From Clostridia bacterium (GTDB lineage Bacteria > Bacillota > Clostridia > Christensenellales > Borkfalkiaceae), in the NCBI GenBank assembly GCA_017503885.1, contig JAFVSF010000019.1, positions 1 to 18,184 on the forward strand: 18,184 nt of DNA. Direction: 5' to 3'. Position numbers and translations under genes: made by a program. Positions 1 to 6,341 of this stretch are shown here, one piece after another; the stretch's first letter is position 1; each line of letters opens with the position of its first letter. Below the pieces are notes generated by a model. The model worked only from the letters and a program-made list of their open reading frames with translations, was not told the DNA's origin and did not search any database.

Positions 1-317
1 AATTAAAAGGCACTTTACTAGGTCTACTATTAATTCCAATTATTTTTTACACATACAACGGCGTTATTGGTAAATCGCCAGACTGGTTTAATATTTTAAT
101 ATTTTTTATATCTGCTGGCCTTTGCTTTTTGTACGAAGGCGTTCAACTAAAAAATAACCCTAATTGCAGTAGAAAATTTAATAAATTATCTATACTTGTT
201 TTTTGTTTGATTGCTTTTTGTTTTATTTTATTTACTTTCAACACGCCTAATTTAAATATTTTCAAAGACCCGATAAGTGGAAATTTTGGTTTACCAATTT
301 CTCTATATTTTAGATAA
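1..317 (+). CDS. C-terminal part of a DUF6512-like membrane protein (5' end outside window)
   Basis: An open frame runs from codon position 3 without a stop to TAA at 315-317, giving 104 visible residues, so the gene begins before the window. The visible part has three hydrophobic stretches: LLGLLLIPIIFYTY near residues 5-18, FNILIFFISAGLCFLYEG near 31-48, and ILVFCLIAFCFILFTF near 65-80. It ends in a polar tail with FTFNTPNLNIFKDPISGNFG. That final 'F..P..PLF.DP.TG.YG' pattern is what I remember of the DUF6512 family of small uncharacterised membrane proteins in Firmicutes. No function is known for the family. It is transcribed toward the terminator at 359-402 and is convergent with the GH127 gene. 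The membrane topology is seen directly. The family name is from memory and should be treated as probable only. Confidence 0.6.
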   Translation, partial: LKGTLLGLLLIPIIFYTYNGVIGKSPDWFNILIFFISAGLCFLYEGVQLKNNPNCSRKFNKLSILVFCLIAFCFILFTFNTPNLNIFKDPISGNFGLPISLYFR

Positions 318-358
318 AAACACAAAAAGTTAGGCTATAAGCTTGTTATTAGCAAAAT

Positions 359-402
359 AAAATGCACCCAAAAAGTTAAACACTTTTATGAGGTGCATTT
401 TT
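359..402. terminator. Bidirectional rho-independent terminator
   Basis: Perfect 10-bp arms, AAAATGCACC (359-368) and GGTGCATTTT (392-401), enclose a second AAAGT/ACTTT pairing. The plus strand ends in a T run. The minus-strand reading ends in TTTTATTTT. It lies between two convergent genes and can serve both. Confidence 0.85.
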
Positions 403-428
403 AAATAGATTTGCAACTTAATTATTTA

Positions 429-2204
429 TTATTTACCATTAAACCAAACAGTCATTAAAGGCTTAACACTAAGCCACTTTTTACCGCAAGACTGATAATC
501 GGTTAACACCATATCACCACTATTTAACCCTAAGAGCTCAAAACGAACCAACTCGCTTTCTTTTGTTTCAACCTTTTTAAAGCCCAACTTTTCACTTAAA
601 GATAACGGTGTTGTTAAATCAATTTTACTTTTTTGCTCATCGCTGGCTAAAGTCAAAGGTCCGTACGTAAAAGCTATTTTACCGTTTAAAACGTGCTTTT
701 CAACCTTCATATCTAAAGCAATTTCTATACTTTCACCACTAGTAAACGCTCTATTTATCACAAAGTATTCTTCACTAGCTTTTTGTCCATCTACCATCAT
801 ATTATTGCACCAGTCTGGCTTTCTCAAGTAAAGCGATAACATGCAATCATCTTCAAAACTAACTTTTGCTAAGCCGTCTGCTGGATAATTGCTTTCAATT
901 TTTATCGTAACACGCTTGCCATTTCTATCAGTAATATGAGCATCACCGTTGAAAAAGGTATTTATGTAAATTTTATCCCCACTTTGCATAATAGCAGTCA
1001 AAGGCATAAGTGCAATAGCACAAGCGCCAATTGCCACGCAACAACCGCTATAACCACCGCTTGCAAATTCGTTATAACCGCCTATTCCTCTACCTCTCGT
1101 ATTCATATAGAGAGGGCTATAACTATCAAACGCCATACCCTTTACCCATTTACTTTGTTCCATAGAAAATTGATCGTTCATTTCTGTGTTTAAACTGCCG
1201 TAAAGCGCGTTATAGCCGGACTTTTCGAAATTATCAATATACTTTTTATCACCCGTAATTTCGAATAATCTTCTGTTTAATCTCATCCAAGTTACGGTTA
1301 CACAAGTTTCTTGCATGATGTTTTCTTGATACTCAGTTTGAACTTTTGCCGAGTTGTCAAACAACTCGTGTGTACAGCCTGCACAACCGATTATAGTTAT
1401 GTCAGATTCTTTTACCTTTTGCACAAAACTGCAAACGGTGTCATAATATTTCTTCTCACCGGTAATCTCGTAAAATGCTAAAAGACCTTCGTAAAAAGAC
1501 ATCATTTCGTACGCCTTTGTTACCGGATATTGATATGGACACAATTCACTGCTTAATGGCAACTCAACTAAATTACAATCGCTAGAACCACCAGTTGAAA
1601 TAATATATTTTGCAAAGTTAAGATATCTTTCATCTCCGGTTCTTTTATAGGTTTCGAGCGTTGGCTCTAGTATCGTGCAAGAATTTACACACCCCCACCA
1701 CAAAGAAGTTTCGGTAATTTTCATTTGATTTTCGCCATCACCAATTTTAAGCAATATATAATCTAAATGCTTTTTGCAAGCATTAATAACCTTTGCCTTT
1801 AACTCTTCATCCTTGCATATATCAGCGTAATATAAAAGACCTACTAAAACGTATTTTCTGCACCACGTATCCCAACCTGTAAATTCATTTTCTACTTCAT
1901 AGGTAGAAAATCTACCATACTCGTCTTGTCTTGACAAGAGGTCCGTTACAGTTTCGGTTAAAATTTCATATAACTCTTCGTCTTTTGTATAAGCATAAAT
2001 TAAAGACGCTCCTCTCATTTGCTTACCAAAATACTCACCGCGCCATCTGCCCTTTTCAGAATCTTCTAATGTAGAAAAAACTTCAACAGTTTTTTTCCAG
2101 ACCTGCCTATCTTTAAGCTGATTAGCCAAAACGAAATCAACTGCCCTGTCCATTATGCCGTTTTCTTTAATTTCTACACTTTTAATACGATTTAGGTTCA
2201 ACAT
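429..2204 (-). CDS. GH127-family beta-L-arabinofuranosidase-like glycoside hydrolase (DUF1680)
   Basis: This is a 591-aa protein with no signal peptide, so it is probably cytoplasmic. It matches the GH127/DUF1680 fold, an (alpha/alpha)6 barrel followed by beta-sandwich segments. The family's zinc-thiolate active site is visible as E299-T300-C301 in the QETC motif and the C388-C389 pair in GYSGCCVAIG. In the type enzyme HypBA1 these correspond to Glu338, Cys340, Cys417 (nucleophile) and Cys418. E280 in the THELFD stretch is the likely general acid, like Glu322. The nearby RRLFEITGDKKY and KSGYNALYG stretches are also typical. The family removes terminal beta-L-arabinofuranose or related sugars, but the exact sugar cannot be read here. 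The start is fixed by AGGAGA about 8 nt upstream, which overlaps the TAG stop of the preceding SGNH gene, so the two are probably translationally coupled. Its 3' end runs into the terminator at 359-402. Confidence 0.88.
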   Translation of the reverse strand: MLNLNRIKSVEIKENGIMDRAVDFVLANQLKDRQVWKKTVEVFSTLEDSEKGRWRGEYFGKQMRGASLIYAYTKDEELYEILTETVTDLLSRQDEYGRFSTYEVENEFTGWDTWCRKYVLVGLLYYADICKDEELKAKVINACKKHLDYILLKIGDGENQMKITETSLWWGCVNSCTILEPTLETYKRTGDERYLNFAKYIISTGGSSDCNLVELPLSSELCPYQYPVTKAYEMMSFYEGLLAFYEITGEKKYYDTVCSFVQKVKESDITIIGCAGCTHELFDNSAKVQTEYQENIMQETCVTVTWMRLNRRLFEITGDKKYIDNFEKSGYNALYGSLNTEMNDQFSMEQSKWVKGMAFDSYSPLYMNTRGRGIGGYNEFASGGYSGCCVAIGACAIALMPLTAIMQSGDKIYINTFFNGDAHITDRNGKRVTIKIESNYPADGLAKVSFEDDCMLSLYLRKPDWCNNMMVDGQKASEEYFVINRAFTSGESIEIALDMKVEKHVLNGKIAFTYGPLTLASDEQKSKIDLTTPLSLSEKLGFKKVETKESELVRFELLGLNSGDMVLTDYQSCGKKWLSVKPLMTVWFNGK

Positions 2205-2212
2205 TTTATCTC

Positions 2213-2884
2213 CTATAACTTTTCATATATTCTCTCTGCAATCTTTCGCATTCCTTCATCAGAAGGATGAGCGCTTACACCTTCGTGCCAATACCGACCG
2301 ACTGCCATATTTTTACAATCATCACTCAAATCTTTTAAGCAGACGAAAGTATAATTATTATCTTTTGCAACGCACTTTATTACGCTTTCAATCTCATCGC
2401 ATCTCCAAAATAAACCTGTAACAATTACTCTTGCATTTGGATTTATAGCAAAATATTTAATCATTTTTTCAAAATGAGAGGCAAGTGGATACTCTTTAAA
2501 ACTATCTCTTACGTTCCATATGTTTTCGCCAATTCTTATAACCACGACATCGGCGTTGAAATTTCTTGCTTTTTGCCAGTCAAATATAATTTCGTCGTTA
2601 AAATAGTTTAATTCCCAAAGTCCACAATTTGCAACGCAATAATTTACCTTGCCATATTTTTCTTCCATTAGTCTTACAAAAACATGCACGTAGTCGTTTT
2701 CTCGGCAAGTTGCTGCCATACCCCAATCGTTGTCCCAGCCTATTTCAGGCTTTGGCTCATGCCTTGTAATTGAATTCCCAATAAACAAAACCTTTGGTTT
2801 TCCATCTTTTTGAAAATCTTCAACAAAGCGATCTTTTTTTACTTGCTCAGTTGCTTTAACCGTGTTTTTTTCGTACATATTCAT
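2213..2884 (-). CDS. SGNH/GDSL-family hydrolase (likely carbohydrate esterase-like)
   Basis: The protein is about 223 aa with no signal peptide. Numbered from a TTG at 2890, block I is VLFIGNSIT with S40 as nucleophile. Block III is IRIGEN with N123. The C-terminal block is SAHPSDEGM with H208. The residue three before H208 is Val rather than the usual Asp of DxxH, so the acid member is unclear; E203 is a possibility. The IGWDNDWGMAA stretch after block I is shared with a Clostridia subgroup I recall only as unassigned SGNH proteins. It is the first gene of an operon with the GH127 enzyme, 8 nt downstream, which suggests removal of ester groups from an arabinose-containing glycan (inference). 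The start is uncertain: TTG at 2890, ATG at 2884 and ATG at 2878 are all in frame and none has a good Shine-Dalgarno site. I chose the ATG at 2884. Confidence 0.8.
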   Translation of the reverse strand: MNMYEKNTVKATEQVKKDRFVEDFQKDGKPKVLFIGNSITRHEPKPEIGWDNDWGMAATCRENDYVHVFVRLMEEKYGKVNYCVANCGLWELNYFNDEIIFDWQKARNFNADVVVIRIGENIWNVRDSFKEYPLASHFEKMIKYFAINPNARVIVTGLFWRCDEIESVIKCVAKDNNYTFVCLKDLSDDCKNMAVGRYWHEGVSAHPSDEGMRKIAERIYEKL

Positions 2885-2921
2885 GCTCAATAAAATAATT
2901 TTTATTTTAAATAATTTATTC

Positions 2922-2950
2922 TTGACAAAGACCTTTACTATATTTAAAAT
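2922..2950 (+). promoter_or_regulatory. Sigma-A-type promoter for the fliB-like gene
   Basis: A perfect -35 TTGACA (2922-2927) is followed after 17 nt by TAAAAT (2945-2950, 5 of 6 to consensus). Transcription would start near 2957, giving a 5' leader of about 75 nt. The opposite strand of the -35 reads TTGTCA, and a weak -10 (TAAAAA) lies 18 nt further on that strand. The SGNH-GH127 operon may therefore start from the same spot in the other direction, but that promoter is weak. Confidence 0.65.
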
Positions 2951-2955
2951 ATAAG

Positions 2956-3000
2956 TATAAGTTTATATTTTTATTAAAAATACTTGAGAATCAACTTATA
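2956..3000. promoter_or_regulatory. Nested inverted repeats at the start of the fliB-like leader
   Basis: TATAAGTT (2956-2963) and AACTTATA (2993-3000) form 8-bp arms. Inside them TATTTTT (2966-2972) and AAAAATA (2976-2982) form a tight hairpin with a 3-nt loop. The outer arm starts at the predicted transcription start. This could be an operator or an RNA leader structure, but AT-rich inverted repeats also arise by chance. Confidence 0.35.
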
Positions 3001-3032
3001 GGCAGACTTTTACACTTTTTAGGACAATCACA

Positions 3033-3938
3033 ATGAAAATTTACGCACCTAAATACTATTCAAAATTCAAATGCATATCATCCAAATGCACCCACAGTTG
3101 TTGCATAGGTTGGGAAATTGACGTAGACAAAGCGACACTACGCAAATACAAGACGTGCAAGCACCCTTATGCTAAAGACGTTTTTAAAAGTATTGCCAAA
3201 AAACCAACCCCACATTTTAAGCTTTGCAAAAACGGAAACTGCCCACACTTGGACGAAAACGGACTTTGCAAAGTCATTTCAAACTTGGGTGAAAATTACC
3301 TTTGCAACATTAGCAAAGAGCACCCTAGATTTTACAATCAAACTCCCTACGGATTAGAGGTTGGATTGGGAGTTAGTTGTGAAGAGGCATGCAGAATAAT
3401 ACTTAACTCAAACGATTTTAACCTATTTGAAGAGGTTGAGAAAGACGCTAGCCCTATAGACAAATTTGATTTTAACCCAATACCATTAAGAAATCAAATT
3501 CTAGATATAATTGCACGAAAAGACCTTAATTATCAAGAAAAGATACAAATAATTAGCAACGAGTTTTCAATTTCTATTCAATCTATTAGCGATAAGAATT
3601 GGAAAAACCTTTTAAACTCGTTAGAATACCTTGACAATTCGCATAAAGAATTATTTCTTTGCTTTACTACAACCTATTTACCAACACAAGACAAGCAAAT
3701 TTATCTAGAACGCATTTTAGCATATTTTGTATATAGGTACGTTAGTAAAGCACGAAGCCTAGAAGAAATAAAGCAATATTTAGGTCTTTGTATGTTTCTA
3801 GAAAAACTAGTCTGTTCACTTATAGAAAGCAAAAACGCAAGCAATTTAGAGGAAATTATTCCTTTAATAATTTCAGTTTCAGAAGAAATTGAATACAGCG
3901 AAGATAATATTGATGAAATACTATTCGACTTAATTTAA
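3033..3938 (+). CDS. fliB: FliB-like cysteine-cluster protein (flagellin lysine-N-methylase family)
   Basis: This is a 301-aa soluble protein. The N-terminus, YAPKYYSKFKCISSKCTHSC, is the hallmark of the family annotated as flagellin lysine-N-methylase. Cysteines lie at 14, 19, 23, 24, 42, 65, 70, 79, 91, 116 and 120. They fall in motifs such as LCKNGNCPHLDENGLC, HPRFYN and VSCEEACRIIL, which fit binding of a metal or iron-sulfur centre. The C-terminal half is helical with no motif I can name. Known FliB proteins are about 400 aa, so this one is short at the C-terminus although its start and stop look intact. AGGA lies 8 nt before the ATG and a good promoter is at 2922-2950. No flagellin or flagellar gene is in the window, and such proteins are common in bacteria without visible flagella, so the methylated substrate is unknown. 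The family assignment is firm and the role is not. Confidence 0.82.
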   Translation: MKIYAPKYYSKFKCISSKCTHSCCIGWEIDVDKATLRKYKTCKHPYAKDVFKSIAKKPTPHFKLCKNGNCPHLDENGLCKVISNLGENYLCNISKEHPRFYNQTPYGLEVGLGVSCEEACRIILNSNDFNLFEEVEKDASPIDKFDFNPIPLRNQILDIIARKDLNYQEKIQIISNEFSISIQSISDKNWKNLLNSLEYLDNSHKELFLCFTTTYLPTQDKQIYLERILAYFVYRYVSKARSLEEIKQYLGLCMFLEKLVCSLIESKNASNLEEIIPLIISVSEEIEYSEDNIDEILFDLI

Positions 3939-3978
3939 AATAAAAGCCTTTTTCACCTTGATAAAGGCTTTTATTTTA
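3936..3978. terminator. Bidirectional terminator that contains both flanking stop codons
   Basis: Perfect 16-bp arms (3936-3951 and 3963-3978) enclose an 11-nt loop. The core is AAAAGCCTTT/AAAGGCTTTT with T-rich outer arms on both strands. The first three bases (3936-3938) are the TAA of the fliB-like gene. The last three (3976-3978) read TAA on the minus strand and end the GH92 gene. Confidence 0.9.
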
Positions 3979-6006
3979 CACTTTTATCAAGTCAATATAA
4001 TTAATTTTATTTTTATTTTTTAACTTTTTAGGAATATTCACGTCACCGCTTGGAGTATGTAGTATCGCTGATTTTACTATAGGTCCACTAACCGTAAACT
4101 CTTGTTTACCTGGGCAAGTAGGATATAATCCTAAAACGGCGAAAATATACCATGATGCCATTGTTCCGTTATCCTCATCACCAGGGAAACCTCCGTCTTC
4201 ATAAGAAAAGACGCTATCAACCATATTTTTTACTATCTCGTACGACTTCTTCTTTTCTCCAAACTCAGCGTACATAAACGGGATGTGAAAAGATGGCTGA
4301 TTAGAAATAGCACATTGTCCAAAATCAATAGCCGCCATCTCCGTCATTTCGTGTATTTCTAAAGGATAACCGTTTACCGTATAGTAAGGTGGGGTTGTAA
4401 AAATTTCGTCCATTTTTACTAAAAACTGCTGTTTACCGCCATATAGGCCAGCTAATCCTTCGTAATCATGTGGAACGGCAAAGCTATTTTGCCATGCGCC
4501 TCCTTCAGTATAATCATCACCCCAATCAAACTCGTCAAACTTTTCTTTAAACGTTCCATTAGAATGTTTTGGACGCATAAATCCAGTTTCTTTATCAAAA
4601 AGATTTACGTAGTTTTTACTACGATTTAAAAACTTTTGCGCAACCTCTTTATCACCACATTTATCTGCTATTACCGAAATACAAAAATCCCCATAAGCGG
4701 AATCAAGGGTTTCGTTTACACTCTCTCTACATTTATCATAAGGCACGTAACCTAAATTTTTGTAATCGTCTAAGCACTTTCTCGCAATTCGAAAATCTTC
4801 AGTTTTAAACTCAACGTTAGAAATTACAGCTTCGTAAATTCTGTTTTTCAACTCATCGCTAACTAAATCTTTACAAACAGCGTCGGCAAAAACAGCTTCA
4901 ACCATAGTACCTGGCATATAATTAACCTCAGACGGAGTTAACCATCTAGGCAAAACGCCAGTATCCCTATAAACGTTAACGTAACCCTCTAAAATGTCTT
5001 CCAACATCTCTGGCGTAACGATTGAATATAAAGGATATACAGTTCTATATGTATCCCAAAAACCATTATTCGTGTACATTACACCCTTTTTAATCTCTCC
5101 TGTTTCGGGTACGACGTGATACTTTTCACCATCCTTTCCTATTTCATAAAACTTATTAGGAAAAATGTACGTTCTATACATACACGAATAAAAAGTTTTC
5201 TTGATTTTATCGTCGGCTTTAATCTCAACGCGTGATAAAATCTCTTCCCAAGCCTTTTCTGCTAAAGAAGAGACTTCTTCCAAACTCTTTCCTTCGAGTT
5301 CTCTTTGAATATTGTATTTAGCCTGCTCTACGCTTATAAACGACGCAGAACATCTTACGTTGTAAACTTTTTCTTTAAGTTCAACGCCTATTGCCGTAGC
5401 TTTATCGCTAACAGCCATTTTTTGAACACCAACTATAGGACAATCAAATTGCAATGCAAAATATATTTTAAAGTCCTTATTTCTTGGCGCTTCAGTTAGC
5501 GAACAAGTATAACCGCATACAAAACCATTTTGCTCGTCAACCGAAATTTCAGTTTTAAAATCAAAAGGAATTATACTAAAGAGTGGTTTACCTTGACTCT
5601 TTGACGAGTCAACACGCATTATTGCACCAGTATCGGTAGGTGCTAAGCTAAACTTTGTTCTATATCTAAGGAGGTCAAACTCCATTATATTCGGCTTTAA
5701 TACGGCGTCATTAGGGCGAAAACCCGACCATCTTAACGCAGGGTCAACAACCAACTTATCGATTTGTGGCAAGAAGCAAATATAAGAAAAATCCCCTGCC
5801 CAAGGGCTTGGTTGATGTGTTAATCTAACCCCTTCAAAACTTCTATCTAAAGGATGATAAAACCAAGGACCTCTTGAAGAATCAGTTTGTGGTGCAAACA
5901 TATTCAGTGCATTAGGCATACAAACTAAAGGTAACGTATTACCCCTAGAAAATCGCCTTACAGACTCTGACCCCTGTTTTATATTAACTAAATCAATATA
6001 TTTCAT
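3976..6006 (-). CDS. GH92 exo-alpha-mannosidase
   Basis: This 676-aa enzyme would cleave terminal alpha-mannose, with calcium-dependent inverting chemistry in this family. An N-terminal beta-sandwich covers about residues 1-240 and a catalytic (alpha/alpha)6 domain about 245-676. GH92 signatures are GFWDTYR (315-321), YTEGGAWQNSF (499-509), NQPSFHIPFMY (569-579) and GFPGDEDNGTMASWY (606-620). E501, D610 and D612 line up with the acid Glu533 and the base pair Asp642/Asp644 of the Bacteroides enzyme BT3990. The spacing from Glu to the second Asp is 111 residues in both. There is no signal peptide, unlike Bacteroides relatives, so it probably acts in the cytoplasm on imported oligosaccharides. 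GGAG about 10 nt upstream supports the ATG at 6006. It is the last gene of the minus-strand cluster, about 100 nt after the lipoprotein gene, with no clear promoter of its own. The linkage hydrolysed (1,2, 1,3, 1,4 or 1,6) cannot be told. Confidence 0.92.
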   Translation of the reverse strand: MKYIDLVNIKQGSESVRRFSRGNTLPLVCMPNALNMFAPQTDSSRGPWFYHPLDRSFEGVRLTHQPSPWAGDFSYICFLPQIDKLVVDPALRWSGFRPNDAVLKPNIMEFDLLRYRTKFSLAPTDTGAIMRVDSSKSQGKPLFSIIPFDFKTEISVDEQNGFVCGYTCSLTEAPRNKDFKIYFALQFDCPIVGVQKMAVSDKATAIGVELKEKVYNVRCSASFISVEQAKYNIQRELEGKSLEEVSSLAEKAWEEILSRVEIKADDKIKKTFYSCMYRTYIFPNKFYEIGKDGEKYHVVPETGEIKKGVMYTNNGFWDTYRTVYPLYSIVTPEMLEDILEGYVNVYRDTGVLPRWLTPSEVNYMPGTMVEAVFADAVCKDLVSDELKNRIYEAVISNVEFKTEDFRIARKCLDDYKNLGYVPYDKCRESVNETLDSAYGDFCISVIADKCGDKEVAQKFLNRSKNYVNLFDKETGFMRPKHSNGTFKEKFDEFDWGDDYTEGGAWQNSFAVPHDYEGLAGLYGGKQQFLVKMDEIFTTPPYYTVNGYPLEIHEMTEMAAIDFGQCAISNQPSFHIPFMYAEFGEKKKSYEIVKNMVDSVFSYEDGGFPGDEDNGTMASWYIFAVLGLYPTCPGKQEFTVSGPIVKSAILHTPSGDVNIPKKLKNKNKINYIDLIKV

Positions 6007-6034
6007 CCTAAATCACTCCATTGTTTAATTTTCA

Positions 6035-6064
6035 AGCGAGCCGTACGCCTTGGTACGGCTCGCT
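6035..6064. promoter_or_regulatory. Strong intercistronic hairpin upstream of the GH92 gene
   Basis: Perfect 12-bp arms AGCGAGCCGTAC (6035-6046) and GTACGGCTCGCT (6053-6064) enclose a 6-nt loop. On the minus (coding) strand it is followed by TTGAAAATTAAAC, with no U-tract, so it is not a classic terminator for the upstream genes. On the plus strand it is followed by GAATTTTTT. It could stop antisense transcripts, or protect or process the minus-strand mRNA. Confidence 0.6.
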
Positions 6065-6077
6065 GAATTTTTTGTGT

Positions 6078-6100
6078 GCAATACTTCGTTTTAGTATTGC
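6078..6100. promoter_or_regulatory. Second small hairpin after the lipoprotein gene
   Basis: Arms GCAATACT (6078-6085) and AGTATTGC (6093-6100) enclose a 7-nt loop, just after the lipoprotein stop. As with its neighbour at 6035-6064, the T-rich tail (CTTTTAATTT) is on the plus-strand side only. Its role is unknown. Confidence 0.45.
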
Positions 6101-6108
6101 CTTTTAAT

Positions 6109-6330
6109 TTACATTCTATCTACTTCCGGTAATTCTACGTTAAAGTTAGATTCGGTATCAACTTCTTCAGACTCCTCAGTTGATTGAGAAGGAGCATTAC
6201 TCTCAGACGTAGATTGTTTTTGGCTTTCGCTCGCGCTCTCGTCTCCAGACATGCTACCGCAAGCAAATAAAGCCGTACAAGATAAACATATTACTATTAA
6301 CGAAATTAAAATTTTAAAAAATTTACTCAT
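6109..6330 (-). CDS. Small secreted lipoprotein with acidic Ser/Thr/Glu-rich tail
   Basis: This is a 73-aa protein. MSKFFK is followed by a hydrophobic stretch (about residues 7-22) and a lipobox LFAC with C24 as the lipidated cysteine, so the mature chain would have 50 residues on the outer membrane face of the cell. The mature part is low-complexity, rich in Ser, Glu, Gln and Thr (about 25-60), and ends NFNVELPEVDRM. There is no folded domain. I chose the ATG at 6330 because AGGAG lies about 7 nt upstream and the signal peptide begins there. A frame extended to 6402 would overlap the preceding gene and has no such support. The Shine-Dalgarno site overlaps the TAA stop of the 1837-aa protein (TAAGGAG), which suggests coupled translation. 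Function is unknown. It may tether or accompany the giant protein encoded just before it (inference). Confidence 0.75.
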   Translation of the reverse strand: MSKFFKILISLIVICLSCTALFACGSMSGDESASESQKQSTSESNAPSQSTEESEEVDTESNFNVELPEVDRM

Positions 6331-6341
6331 TATTATTCTCC

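Noticed and set aside
129..317. A separate 62-aa protein starting at TTG 129
   Set aside because: The same frame is open back to the left edge and encodes further membrane segments, so this is the end of a longer gene.
936..1193. Plus-strand open frames inside the minus-strand GH127, GH92 and giant genes
   Set aside because: They have no Shine-Dalgarno sites or recognisable protein features and lie entirely within strongly supported genes on the other strand.
6035..6064. Classic rho-independent terminator ending the giant-protein operon before GH92
   Set aside because: The T run lies only on the plus-strand side. The minus-strand transcript has no U-tract after the stem.
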